64,000 nt of DNA from VRUE01 sp963729995 (lineage in GTDB: Bacteria; Actinomycetota; Thermoleophilia; Solirubrobacterales; 70-9). The notes under the pieces are model-generated. The model ran no database searches, was not told the DNA's origin, and saw only the letters and a list, made by a program, of their open reading frames with translations. The DNA is taken from the NCBI GenBank assembly GCA_963729995.1, contig CAVSPF010000003.1, forward strand, positions 558,001 to 622,000. Direction: 5' to 3'. Shown here in pieces: positions 1 to 8,158 of the stretch (its first letter is position 1; each line of letters begins with the position of its first letter). The translations under genes were made by a program, and so were the position numbers.

Positions 1-1
1 A

Positions 2-364
2 CAGTCGTCCCCGGCGGCCGAAAACGTGAAGCTCGTCGTCAAAACGGATGAAGAGCACGCCAAGAAGGGGCCCGAAGGGACGTGGCACGACGCCTACCTG
101 CCCGCCGACTTCTCGGTCAAGGCCGGAGCGACCGTGCACGTGACCGTCTCCAACTACGACGAAGCGCCGCACAGCTTCAACGCCGCCGACCTGGGGGCCA
201 ACGCGATGATCGCGGCCGGCAGCAAGAGCAAGCCGAGCACGACCACGTTCACGTTCCACGCGCCGAAGAAGGCGGGCCGCTACGCCTGGTTCTGCGCGAT
301 GCCCTGCGACCCGTGGGCGATGGCCCATGACGGGTTCATGAAAGGCTACGTAACCGTCACCTGA
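2..364 (+). CDS. Cupredoxin-domain lipoprotein, C-terminal part (cut by window edge)
   Basis: This is the C-terminal part of a secreted copper-type (cupredoxin) protein. The reading frame is open from base 2, so the gene starts before the window and the GTG at 26 is internal. It is nearly identical to the complete 172-residue lipoprotein at 30006-30524, which supplies the missing signal peptide and lipobox. The conserved ligand region is PHSFN followed by WFCAMPC then DPWAM. The C-x3-C spacing recalls a CuA site, but the histidine expected four residues after the second Cys is absent. Its terminator hairpin matches that of the paralogue. A role in copper delivery or electron transfer near cytochrome oxidase is inferred from the paralogue's neighbours. 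Confidence 0.8.
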   Translation, partial: QSSPAAENVKLVVKTDEEHAKKGPEGTWHDAYLPADFSVKAGATVHVTVSNYDEAPHSFNAADLGANAMIAAGSKSKPSTTTFTFHAPKKAGRYAWFCAMPCDPWAMAHDGFMKGYVTVT

Positions 365-410
365 GGCCGTTCCCGGTGTGACGCAGGCGACACAACGCCT
401 TCCTCCAGAG

Positions 411-442
411 ACACAGCCGGCCGCCCCCGCGGCCGGCTGTGT
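411..442 (+). terminator. Strong hairpin after the cupredoxin gene
   Basis: A 14-bp stem (ACACAGCCGGCCGC paired with GCGGCCGGCTGTGT) closes on a CCCC loop 47 bases after the stop codon. There is no clear T-tract. The same 13-bp core stem follows the paralogous cupredoxin gene at 29931-29960, so gene and terminator appear to have been copied together. Confidence 0.75.
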
Positions 443-512
443 GCTGGTAATTGAGTCGCGATCGGAAGTGACGACGACCTGCGTCGTACAATCGGAGCAG
501 GTTTGAGCGTAG

Positions 513-1793
513 GTGACTGCCGTGAAAGGTGAGGAGAGCGGCTCCGGCGATCAGCGTCCGCGCCAGGGAGTCACGCGGCGCGGCGCCCTGGCAGGCGCCG
601 CCATGCTCGGGATCGGCGCCGGCCTGGATCGCGTCCTGGTCGGAGTGGGCGGGGGCACGGCGACCGGCGGCGCCGCTGTCCCCTTCCACGGCGCCCACCA
701 GGCCGGGATCGCGACCCCCGCCCAGGAGTCCCTCCACTTCGCGGCCTTCGACCTCACGAGCGGCGCGCCCGAAGACCTTCGCGACCTCCTCCAGGAGTGG
801 ACGAGGGCGGCGGTCGCGTTGACGCGCGGCCGCCCCTACCGCTCCCTCACCGCTGAACCGGCGCAGGCGCCGGCCGACACCGGCGAGGCGGTCGGGCTCG
901 GACCGGCGCGGCTGACGGTCACGATCGGCTTCGGGCCGAGCCTCTTCGGGTCACCCGGCCGGGATCGCTTCGGCCTTGCGCGCCGCAGGCCGGCGGCCCT
1001 GCGTCGTCTTCCCTCCTTCAGGGGAGAGAGCCTCGACCCCGGCCGCTCCGGCGGCGACCTCTGCGTCCAGGCCTGCGCCGACGATCCCCAGGTCGCCTTC
1101 CACGCGGTCCACGTCCTCACCAGGATCGCCGGCCCGGTCGCGACCCTGCGCTGGTCCCAGCAGGGCTTCGGCCGCACCTCCTCGACGAGCCGAGCCCAGA
1201 CGACGCCCCGCAACCTGATCGGCTTCAAGGACGGCACCGAGAACATCCGGGCCGAGGAGACCGGCGCGATGGAGAGGTTCGTCTGGGCCCAGCGCGCCGA
1301 CGGCCCGCGCTGGATGGTGGGTGGCAGCTACCTGGTGGCGCGCCGCATCAGGATCCTCTTCGAGCGCTGGGACGCCACCAGCCTCGAGGACCAGCAGCGC
1401 GTCATCGGCCGCGACAAGCTCAGCGGCGCCCCGCTCGGAGGTCGCCACGAGTACGACCCCGTCGACCTCGCGGCCCACACGAACGGCGAGCCGACGATCC
1501 CGGTCGACGCCCATGTCCGGGTCGCCAGCCCCGCCTACAACGACGGGCAGCGCATCCTGCGCCGCGGCTACTCCTTCGCCGAACCCACGGAACCCGGCTC
1601 GGGGGAGATCGACGCCGGCCTCTTCTTCATCTGCTTCCAGCGCGATCCGCGTCGCCAGTTCGCCCCGATCCAGCGCCGCCTCGCCGACTCCGACGCCCTC
1701 AGCCGCCACACGCTGCACACCGCCAGCGCCATCTTCGCCTGCCCACCGGGAGCCCGGCCCGGCGGCTTTGTCGGCGAAGGGCTGCTCTCCTGA
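513..1793 (+). CDS. efeB: DyP-type heme peroxidase, Tat-exported, EfeB-like
   Basis: Dye-decolorising peroxidase that binds heme and uses hydrogen peroxide; EfeB members also act in iron uptake or heme iron release. The N-terminus carries a twin-arginine signal (TRRGALAGAAMLGIG), so export of the folded protein is expected. The family GxxDG motif is seen as GFKDGTENI, and the proximal heme His is most likely the one in DAHVRVASP. Length (426 aa) is normal. No EfeU or EfeO gene is adjacent, so the iron-uptake role is uncertain. The start is GTG at 513, with a second GTG at 522 possible. It lies after the terminator of the preceding gene and is probably transcribed alone. Confidence 0.85.
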   Translation: MTAVKGEESGSGDQRPRQGVTRRGALAGAAMLGIGAGLDRVLVGVGGGTATGGAAVPFHGAHQAGIATPAQESLHFAAFDLTSGAPEDLRDLLQEWTRAAVALTRGRPYRSLTAEPAQAPADTGEAVGLGPARLTVTIGFGPSLFGSPGRDRFGLARRRPAALRRLPSFRGESLDPGRSGGDLCVQACADDPQVAFHAVHVLTRIAGPVATLRWSQQGFGRTSSTSRAQTTPRNLIGFKDGTENIRAEETGAMERFVWAQRADGPRWMVGGSYLVARRIRILFERWDATSLEDQQRVIGRDKLSGAPLGGRHEYDPVDLAAHTNGEPTIPVDAHVRVASPAYNDGQRILRRGYSFAEPTEPGSGEIDAGLFFICFQRDPRRQFAPIQRRLADSDALSRHTLHTASAIFACPPGARPGGFVGEGLLS

Positions 1794-1815
1794 CGGGGAG
1801 ATCCCGATCGGCCAG

Positions 1816-1886
1816 AGCGGCGGACGGGAATCGAACCCGCGTCATCAGCTTGGAAGGCTGAGGCTCTACCGTTGAGCTACCGCCGC
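1816..1886 (-). tRNA. tRNA-Gly (anticodon TCC)
   Basis: On the minus strand a 7-bp acceptor stem GCGGCGG pairs with CCGCCGC. The anticodon loop reads CTTCCAA (anticodon TCC) and the T-loop has GGTTCGATTCC. The 3' CCA is not encoded. Confidence 0.95.
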
Positions 1887-2026
1887 GCGCCCCGGACCGG
1901 CCCATGCGGGCGGTCCGCGGTCCGACGACAGTTTGCCCGAAACCAGGGACGCGGGCCGGATCGCCCGGCCCGTGCGGGGCTGGCGCTCGCCATCGCGGCG
2001 TGGATTCGTCAGAATGGAGGCACCCA

Positions 2027-2100
2027 CGGGGCGTGGCGCAGTCTGGTAGCGCACTCGGCTGGGGGCCGAGCGGTCGCTGGTTCAAATCCAGTCGCCCCGA
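2027..2100 (+). tRNA. tRNA-Pro (anticodon GGG)
   Basis: The acceptor stem CGGGGCG pairs with CGCCCCG, with discriminator A at 2100. The anticodon stem CTCGG/CCGAG closes the loop CTGGGGG, giving anticodon GGG. The T-arm is GGTTCAAATCC. CCA is not encoded. Confidence 0.95.
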
Positions 2101-2285
2101 TTCTCGAAGCCCGTTCGCATGATGTCGACGACCGGAGGACAACGACCATGTCGAGTTGTCTTCCACGAGCGTCGCTGAAGCCGTACGTCGCAGCGGTGCA
2201 CTTGACGTGCTGCCAAGGAAAATCGCAAGTCACGGGGCGCGCTGAAATTCGCCGCCGTCCACGCTAGACTTTCGCGCGTTCATAA

Positions 2286-2417
2286 CCGGTATGCCGAATC
2301 CGAGGCTGATCAAGCTCGGAGCGGGGGAACCAATACCGGGGCGAGCCCACGATATGTGGGGGCGCAGGCTCCTTCAGCGCTAGCCCGACAGCTAACCCCG
2401 TAGGCCGACAGAGGAGA
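2286..2417 (+). promoter_or_regulatory. ydaO/yuaA c-di-AMP riboswitch
   Basis: The leader of the following NlpC/P60 gene has the conserved blocks of the ydaO class in order: GCCGAATCCG, then GAGCGGGGGAACCAA, then GGGGCGAGCCC, then CCCGACAGCTAACCCCGTAGGC, ending near GAGGAGA, which doubles as the ribosome binding site. This class binds c-di-AMP and usually turns off cell-wall hydrolase or osmolyte genes when the ligand is high. The repressive direction here is inferred from the family. Confidence 0.93.
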
Positions 2418-2422
2418 CTGGT

Positions 2423-3052
2423 TTGCGGCTCGCGGGAGAAAAGGCGAAGGCTGGCATCGTGGCTCTGGCGGTTGGGGTCGCCTCGCTTGCGGGCTCGTCT
2501 GCTGCGCTGGCCGCCTCCGGCGGCGGCCTCACACCGGCTCCCGCCCAGGGCTCGGACTCGCCGCCTGCGGCGGCCGCCCCCACGGCGACCTGCGCCCCCG
2601 GGGTGGGGGGCGTCCCGAACTCGGCTGGTGCCTGCGCCCCCGTGCGCAGGGCCCGCCTTGTCGCCGGCACCGCAATCCCTCCGCCCGACGCCCCCCCGGC
2701 GGTGGACGCGGCGATCTCCGCTGCCAACACGATTCGCACCAGGCCCTACATCTGGGGCGGTGGCCACGCGCGCTGGTGGTCTCGCGGCTATGACTGCTCC
2801 GGCGCGGTCAGCTTCGCCCTGCACGGCGGAGGCTTCCTGGAATCGCCACTTGTCTCGGGCGCGATGATGCACTGGGAAATGCCGGGCAAAGGGCGCTGGG
2901 TAACGGTTTACGCGAACGCCGGCCACGCCTTCGCGGTGATCGACGGCCTTCGCTGGGATACGGTCGGGGACTCTCAGGGCACCGGGCCGCGCTGGCACAC
3001 GAACATGGTCTCGACGGCGGGCTACGTCGCCCGCCATCCACTCGGCTACTGA
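2423..3052 (+). CDS. Secreted NlpC/P60-type cell-wall hydrolase
   Basis: A 209-residue secreted protein with a signal peptide (about residues 1-30), a Pro/Ala-rich linker to about residue 95, and a C-terminal NlpC/P60-like cysteine peptidase domain. The catalytic Cys is C125 in RGYDCSG and the His is H168 in NAGHAF; a WGGGH motif precedes the Cys. Enzymes of this type cleave peptidoglycan stem peptides. The start is TTG 2423, chosen because GAGGAGA lies just upstream at the end of the c-di-AMP riboswitch that controls it. It has a close paralogue at 36352-37008 that lacks a recognisable riboswitch. Confidence 0.85.
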   Translation: MRLAGEKAKAGIVALAVGVASLAGSSAALAASGGGLTPAPAQGSDSPPAAAAPTATCAPGVGGVPNSAGACAPVRRARLVAGTAIPPPDAPPAVDAAISAANTIRTRPYIWGGGHARWWSRGYDCSGAVSFALHGGGFLESPLVSGAMMHWEMPGKGRWVTVYANAGHAFAVIDGLRWDTVGDSQGTGPRWHTNMVSTAGYVARHPLGY

Positions 3053-3145
3053 GCACCCAGCAGCCGGCTCACATCTAGGCCCGAGCCGGCGAGACTGGAA
3101 TCGCGGTCTGGAGCGCCCTCCAGACTCGCCGGCGGTTGCGGGGAC

Positions 3146-3331
3146 TCAGCGGTCTGCCGCGACGTCCTTGTGCTCGATTTCGTCGGCGTCCACGACGGCC
3201 CAACCAACCCGCTCGACCAGCTGAGCGGAGAAGTGGTCGGATTCGAGGTCACTGGGGGCGATCCACTCCCGATACACCACCGTGCTCGTGGACTGCTCCG
3301 GGTTGTCGGCTGCTACGAATATCTGGGGCAT
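3146..3331 (-). CDS. Small conserved-looking protein, 61 aa
   Basis: Function unknown. The ORF can be extended to 3394, but ATG 3331 is preferred because GGAGGGG lies five bases upstream. The product starts MPQIFVAADN and is acidic and soluble, with a central SDLESDHFSAQLVERVGW block and no membrane segment. The good ribosome site and ordinary amino-acid composition argue for a real gene. It is divergent from the NUDIX gene at 3419 and may share its promoter region. I recall similar short proteins in actinomycetes but cannot name a family. Confidence 0.6.
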   Translation of the reverse strand: MPQIFVAADNPEQSTSTVVYREWIAPSDLESDHFSAQLVERVGWAVVDADEIEHKDVAADR

Positions 3332-3418
3332 TTTCCCCTCCTCTGTCGATTGCTCGGCAAGGAGGTTGGCTGGCGCAGCTTTCCGGGTCGTCAATATCCG
3401 GTAAAGATTCGGTCAGCT

Positions 3419-3895
3419 ATGCGAGAGAGCGCGGGGATCCTCCTGTTTCGCTTCGCCGGCGAGGCGCCCGAGGTGCTGCTCGTCCATCCCGGCGGTCCGT
3501 TCTGGGCGAAGAAGGACCTCGGAGCGTGGTCCATCCCGAAGGGGGAGTGCGAGGATGGCGAGCGCCCGCGAGCGTGCGCGCTCCGCGAGTTGGAGGAGGA
3601 GCTGGGTACAGCGCATGAGCTGGTTGAGGAGGAGCTGATCGAGCTGGGATCGGTGCGCCAGAAGGGCGGCAAGGTGGTTCACGCCTGGGCCGCCGAGGGC
3701 GATTTCGATCCCGCGATGCTGCGCGGCAACACGTTTGTGATCGAGTGGCCGCCACGCTCCGGCAGCGAGCGCGAGTTTCCGGAGGTCGATCGAGCCCAGT
3801 GGTTCACCCCCGTCGAGGCAAGGCGGAGGATCCTCTCGGCACAGGCTGCCTTCGTCGACCGGTTGCTGGATCGCCTGGCCCAAGGGCCGGTTTGA
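3419..3895 (+). CDS. NUDIX hydrolase
   Basis: A 158-residue NUDIX enzyme; the family hydrolyses nucleoside diphosphates linked to another moiety. The full NUDIX box (G-x5-E-x7-RE-x2-EE-x-G) spans about residues 42-63, seen as GECEDGE then RELEEELG. The WAKKDLGAWSIPKGE lead-in is typical of stand-alone MutT-like or diadenosine-polyphosphate hydrolases. The frame is open further upstream, but ATG 3419 begins the conserved MRESAGILLF strand, and a TAAAGAT -10-like element lies 10 bases before it. The substrate cannot be deduced. Confidence 0.85.
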   Translation: MRESAGILLFRFAGEAPEVLLVHPGGPFWAKKDLGAWSIPKGECEDGERPRACALRELEEELGTAHELVEEELIELGSVRQKGGKVVHAWAAEGDFDPAMLRGNTFVIEWPPRSGSEREFPEVDRAQWFTPVEARRRILSAQAAFVDRLLDRLAQGPV

Positions 3896-3944
3896 ACCCT
3901 GAGAGGTGGTTTTGGACCGTGCCGATCTTGGTATAGGAGGGACG

Positions 3945-4325
3945 GTGAAGAGCTGGAGCATGAGGGATGTCGAGGTCGAGGCGCACGAGCCGCAGATCCT
4001 TTCCTCCGACGGCGATGCCAGGACCGTCGTCCTGCAGTTGCCCCAGGGGGAGGAACTGCAGGAGCACGAGGTCCACGAGCGGGCCCGTCTCGTCGTCGTC
4101 GACGGGCAGGTCAGCGTCACGACGCCCGCCGGTGAAACGGTGGAGGCGGCGGTCGGCCACCTGTTCGAGTTCGAGCCGGGCGAGCGCCGCACGGTGATCG
4201 CCCGTTCGGATGCCAGGCTGCTCCTCGTGCTCACCCCATGGCCCGGCGACGGCCATCCCGGTGCGCTGACGCTCGAGCAGAAGGCGGAGGTCCGCGAGCG
4301 CGCCGCCGAGCACGCACCGCGCTGA
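3945..4325 (+). CDS. Cupin-domain protein
   Basis: A single-domain cupin of about 126 residues. The beta-barrel core runs through LQLPQGEELQEHEVHERARLV and VGHLFEFEPGERRTV. The first cupin motif keeps the acidic and His positions (EHEVHE), so metal binding is plausible; the second motif is weaker. Such proteins are usually enzymes or sensors of small ligands, and no substrate can be assigned. GTG 3945 was chosen because AGGAGG ends four bases before it; ATG 3960 is the alternative. It follows the NUDIX gene by about 50 bases on the same strand. Confidence 0.7.
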   Translation: MKSWSMRDVEVEAHEPQILSSDGDARTVVLQLPQGEELQEHEVHERARLVVVDGQVSVTTPAGETVEAAVGHLFEFEPGERRTVIARSDARLLLVLTPWPGDGHPGALTLEQKAEVRERAAEHAPR

Positions 4326-4366
4326 ACCCGAACGCCCATAGGCGCTGAACGTATACTCGCCTGGCG

Positions 4367-5440
4367 ATGGGAGACGATCCCGCTCCGCAGGCATTCCCCT
4401 CGGGCGAGGGGCCCTTGGGAAGGCCGCTGCCGCTCTCGGTGCGCCTGCTTGGCGCCGGTGTTCGCGGGGCGCGCACGGTCGGCAAGGCGGCGGGGATCGA
4501 CCGTGCCGTTCAGAGCGCCGCCGAGGAGGCGATGGTCGCGGCCGTCGAAAGCGAGGCGGTCGAGCGGGCGCTCGTGCGGGTGCTGCAGGGCCCGCTGGTC
4601 GAAGAGACCACGCGTGGCGTGCTCGAAAGCGAGGCGGTGAAGCGGGCGCTCGTCGAGGCACTTGACAGCGAGCTCGTCGACGAGGTTTGGCGACGACTGC
4701 TGGCCAGCGACGAGGCGCAGCGGCTGGTCGAGCGGATCGCGGAGGCGCCGGAGCTGCGCGCCGCGATCAGCGCCCAGAGCGTCGGATTCGTCGAGGACGT
4801 CGGCCACACGGTCGGCAACGCGACCCGTCGCCTCGATGGCGTTATCGAGGGAGCTGCGCGGCGGGTTCTCTTCCGGCCACGACGGTTCGAGCCGACCGAG
4901 CGGGCCGGCGCGGTGACCCGGGCGCTGGCCTTCGGGCTGGACATGCTGATCGTCAACCTGGTCTTCTCGGGCCTGGCGGCGATCGCGGCGCTGATCGGCT
5001 CGGCCCTCTCTGGTGGAGGCAGTGTGTCGGAACTTGCCCTGGCGCTTGGCAGCGGTGCCTGGCTGCTTCTGGGCGCTGTCTACCTGGTTGGCTTCTGGTC
5101 GCTGATCGGCCAGACGCCGGGCATGCGCTTCCTTGGGATCAGGCTCGGCGTCGACGGGCGCGGTCTGCCCGTTCGCCGATCGCTCAAGCGCCTGATCGGG
5201 CTCGTCCTCGCATCGATCCCGTTCTGGCTTGGCTTCCTCGGCATCCTCCTCGACGAGCGAAGGCGCGCCTGGCAGGACCGCCTCGCGGGCGTCGACGTCC
5301 TCTACGCGGAGTGGGAGCCGGCAGCGGCGCCATGGTCGAGGCTGGACGTTCCTGCGCCCGCCCCACAGGTCGGCTCAGAGACGGCGAAGGCCCCGGAAAC
5401 CCGTGGCCTTCAGCCACGGCAAGTAGCCGGAACACACTGA
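4367..5440 (+). CDS. RDD-family membrane protein with helical N-terminal domain
   Basis: The first ~170 residues form an Ala/Glu-rich helical segment with two similar units (AVESEAVERALVRVLQGPLV and VLESEAVKRALVEALDSELV). An RDD domain follows, with hydrophobic segments near residues 190-215, 225-250 and 275-295 and the hallmark GQTPGMRFLGIR and DRLAGVDV stretches. RDD proteins are membrane proteins of mostly unknown function, some linked to transport. TATACT lies nine bases before the ATG, suggesting a very short leader. The repeated amphipathic N-terminus is unusual for the family and could mediate oligomerisation. Confidence 0.75.
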   Translation: MGDDPAPQAFPSGEGPLGRPLPLSVRLLGAGVRGARTVGKAAGIDRAVQSAAEEAMVAAVESEAVERALVRVLQGPLVEETTRGVLESEAVKRALVEALDSELVDEVWRRLLASDEAQRLVERIAEAPELRAAISAQSVGFVEDVGHTVGNATRRLDGVIEGAARRVLFRPRRFEPTERAGAVTRALAFGLDMLIVNLVFSGLAAIAALIGSALSGGGSVSELALALGSGAWLLLGAVYLVGFWSLIGQTPGMRFLGIRLGVDGRGLPVRRSLKRLIGLVLASIPFWLGFLGILLDERRRAWQDRLAGVDVLYAEWEPAAAPWSRLDVPAPAPQVGSETAKAPETRGLQPRQVAGTH

Positions 5441-5502
5441 AGCTCCTTCGCGAACGTTTAGACGATGATGATTGGCTTTCGCGGGTGTTCCTGCGATGCG
5501 AC

Positions 5503-6381
5503 ATGAAGGGGGCTTCGGGGACGTTTGGCGGGCGATGGGCGCTTGGCGTTGCCCTGCCGCTCATGCTGCTCCTGCCAGGAGCCGCCCAGGCTGCCGCGCC
5601 GATCGTCCACGACCCGGGAGGAGCGCGCCTCCCGATTCCCGCGGGTCCACCGGTGAAGGTCCCCGGCCGCGCGCCGCTGCGTCGGTTCCGCCGCCGCGCG
5701 CGGGCGGTTATTAGCAGCCTCCGCGTCACCAACTCCGCTGCGATCGAAACGCGGACCAACGGGAGGATCTTCGCCGTCGACCCCCATGAAGGGGCCTACT
5801 CCTGCTCGGGCACGGCGCTCAACACACCCAGCCGCTCGATCGTGCTCACAGCGGGCCACTGCGTGGTCGAACACGGAAGCGTCGGCAGGCACATCGTCTT
5901 CGTTCCCGCCTACAACCACAAGGAACGGCCATTCGGAACCTTCACCGTGGAATCGGTCTATGTGATGCCCCAGTGGCGGCACGGTGAAAACCCCGACTAC
6001 GACATCGCCGCGCTGCGGGTGAGGCCGAACCAGCTCGGCTACCTCACCGACGTGGTGGGAGCGCGGGGCTACGCGACGTCCCAGTCCCGATTCTCCCCCT
6101 TCCAGATCTTCGGCTATCCAGCCGCTGCCCTGGCCGGCGAAGTGCTGCGCAGTTGCAGCGCCCACGGCCTGGGCAGCGATTTCCTCACCAACCGCTTCGC
6201 CGGGCCGCCGACCCTGCCGATCTCCTGCGACATGGCGGCGGGTTCGAGCGGTGGCGCCTGGATCGTGGACGGCCAGTACATCGACGGCGTCACCAGCTAC
6301 AGCTACGCAGGCCGCCCGACACGCCTCTACTCGTCCTACTTCGGCCCGGAGATCGGCACTTTCCTGAGCCAGCTGCCTTAG
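5503..6381 (+). CDS. Secreted trypsin-like serine protease
   Basis: A 292-residue exported protease with a signal peptide ending near AAQAAAP and an Arg-rich propeptide-like segment (RRFRRRAR, about residues 60-68). The S1 catalytic triad is visible: H119 in LTAGHC, D167 in NPDYDIAAL and S249 in GSSGGAW, with Cys pairs near H119 and S249. The fold is chymotrypsin-like and the substrate unknown. ATG 5503 is chosen as the start of the signal peptide; GTG 5485 is also in frame. Its last four bases overlap the end of convergent cysA. Confidence 0.85.
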   Translation: MKGASGTFGGRWALGVALPLMLLLPGAAQAAAPIVHDPGGARLPIPAGPPVKVPGRAPLRRFRRRARAVISSLRVTNSAAIETRTNGRIFAVDPHEGAYSCSGTALNTPSRSIVLTAGHCVVEHGSVGRHIVFVPAYNHKERPFGTFTVESVYVMPQWRHGENPDYDIAALRVRPNQLGYLTDVVGARGYATSQSRFSPFQIFGYPAAALAGEVLRSCSAHGLGSDFLTNRFAGPPTLPISCDMAAGSSGGAWIVDGQYIDGVTSYSYAGRPTRLYSSYFGPEIGTFLSQLP

Positions 6382-7358
6382 ACAGCTGCAGAAACCTCCG
6401 CGTCGCCGCTGAAGCTCTTGATCTCACCGGCTCGGAGGTGAACGATCTGGCCCTCGCGCAACTCCAGCCGCTGGAGCTCGGCCCGGGTCAGCTGGGACCA
6501 GACATCGGTCCCGTCGCCGAGGACGACCTCGACTCGGACCTCAAAGCCGAGCGGCACGATGCGGCGGATCATCGCCTCCACTGTGCCGTCGCCGGGGTCG
6601 AGCACCACCTGCATATCGTGGGGCCGGACGAAGTGCTCGCCGAGCCGGTTGACCTCGCCGACGAAGCTCATCACGAACTCGTTGGCCGGGTGCTCGTAGA
6701 GGTCGGTGGCGGAGCCCGACTGCTCGACCCGGCCCTCGTTCATGACGACCAGCTGCTCGGCGACGTCCATCGCCTCCTCCTGGTCGTGGGTGACGAAGAT
6801 GGTCGTCACCCTCGTCTCGTCGTGGAGGCGGCGCAGCCAGCCGCGCAAGTCCTTGCGGACCTTTGCGTCGAGGGCGCCGAAGGGCTCATCGAGCAGCAGG
6901 ACCTGCGGCTCAACCGCGAGCGCCCGCGCCAGCGCCATGCGCTGGCGCTGCCCGCCGGAGAGCTGGGAGGGAAGGCGATCGGCGAGCCCCTCGAGCTGGA
7001 CCAGCTCCAGCAGCTCATGGACCCGCGGCTCGATCTGAGCCCTCTTCTGCTTGCGGATCTCCAAGCCGAAGGCGACGTTGCCGAACACGGTCATGTGCTT
7101 GAAGGCGGCGTAGTGCTGGAAGACGAAGCCAACGCCGCGCTTCTGGGCCGGCCGCGTGGAGACGTCCTCACCGCCGATCAGGACCCGGCCGGCGTCCAGC
7201 GTCTCCAGCCCGGCGATCGCGCGCAAAAGCGTCGACTTGCCGCTGCCGCTGGGACCGAGCAGCGCTGTGAGCGAGCCGTCCGGCACGTCGATCGATACGT
7301 CGTCAAGCGCCTGAAAGTCACCGAAGCGCTTGCACGCTCCCTCGACTGCGATAGCCAT
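6378..7358 (-). CDS. cysA: Sulfate/thiosulfate ABC transporter ATPase CysA
   Basis: Cytoplasmic ATPase of the sulfate/thiosulfate importer. Walker A (GPSGSGKST, about residues 35-43), the LSGGQRQRM signature, Walker B with LLLDEPFGALD and the switch His in THDQEEA are all present. A C-terminal TOBE-like regulatory region follows from about residue 235, and the 326-residue length is normal. It is the last gene of a sbp-cysT-cysW-cysA operon; its ATG overlaps the cysW stop, so translation is coupled. Family rules could also allow molybdate, but the neighbouring permease pair and binding protein fit sulfate. Confidence 0.9.
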   Translation of the reverse strand: MAIAVEGACKRFGDFQALDDVSIDVPDGSLTALLGPSGSGKSTLLRAIAGLETLDAGRVLIGGEDVSTRPAQKRGVGFVFQHYAAFKHMTVFGNVAFGLEIRKQKRAQIEPRVHELLELVQLEGLADRLPSQLSGGQRQRMALARALAVEPQVLLLDEPFGALDAKVRKDLRGWLRRLHDETRVTTIFVTHDQEEAMDVAEQLVVMNEGRVEQSGSATDLYEHPANEFVMSFVGEVNRLGEHFVRPHDMQVVLDPGDGTVEAMIRRIVPLGFEVRVEVVLGDGTDVWSQLTRAELQRLELREGQIVHLRAGEIKSFSGDAEVSAAV

Positions 7359-8158
7359 CAGGCGTCCTCCTTTCCTTTCAAGAGGTTCATTGCCAGCAGG
7401 GTGGAGAGGGCGAGCAGAGCGAGCAGGATCGAGGCGGCGTAGGCGGCCGGGTACTGGAACTGCTCGAACTGCTTGGAGACGAAGATCGGCAGCGTTTCCG
7501 TCTGGCCGGAGATCTTCCCGGAGACGATCGAGACGGCGCCGAACTCGCCAAGCACGCGGGCCGTGCTCAGCACGACTCCGTAGGCGACCCCCCAGCGGAT
7601 CGCGGGCAAAGTGATCCGCCAGAACGTCTGCCAGGCGTTGGCGCCGAGTGTGGAGGCGGCCTGCTCCTGCTCGGTGCCGATCTCCTGCAGCACCGGCACG
7701 GTCTCCCGGACCACGAACGGAACCGAGACGAAGACGCTGGCGAGGACCATGCCCGGCACCGCGAAGAGGATCTTGAAGCCGGCTTCGCCTATCCCCGCGA
7801 ACCAGCCGCCGAGGCCGTAGAGCAGGAACAGCGAGAGGCCGATCACGACGGGGGAGATCGCGAAGGGCAGGTTGATCACGGAGTCGATCAGGACGTTGCC
7901 GCGCCAGCGGTGGCGGACGAGCAGGATCGCGCAGGCGACGCCGAAGATCGTGTTGAGCGGGACCGCGATCGCGACCATCGACAGGGTCAGCTCGAGCGCG
8001 TGGACGGCGTTGGGAGTGGTGATTGCTTCCAGCGGCGCGGCCAGTCCGTGCTGGAAGGTCTTGTAGAAGATGATCCCCACCGGGGCGAGCAGGAGCGCCA
8101 GCAGGTAGCCGAGCGCCAGCGTGCGCAGGCCCCAGCGGCTCTTGGTGGAGGCGGTCAT
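7358..8158 (-). CDS. cysW: Sulfate ABC transporter permease CysW
   Basis: Inner-membrane permease of the sulfate importer, 266 residues with about six hydrophobic helices. The EAA loop that docks the ATPase is seen around EQEQAASTLGANAWQTF, followed by ITLPAIRWG, a typical CysW signature. It overlaps cysT by four bases at its start and abuts cysA at its end, which indicates a single transcript and fixed stoichiometry. It pairs with CysT to form the heterodimeric channel. Confidence 0.88.
   Translation of the reverse strand: MTASTKSRWGLRTLALGYLLALLLAPVGIIFYKTFQHGLAAPLEAITTPNAVHALELTLSMVAIAVPLNTIFGVACAILLVRHRWRGNVLIDSVINLPFAISPVVIGLSLFLLYGLGGWFAGIGEAGFKILFAVPGMVLASVFVSVPFVVRETVPVLQEIGTEQEQAASTLGANAWQTFWRITLPAIRWGVAYGVVLSTARVLGEFGAVSIVSGKISGQTETLPIFVSKQFEQFQYPAAYAASILLALLALSTLLAMNLLKGKEDA

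Noticed and set aside
951..1718. 255-residue minus-strand ORF opposite the DyP peroxidase
   Set aside because: Antisense shadow without domain features; the plus strand carries the Tat signal and heme motifs.
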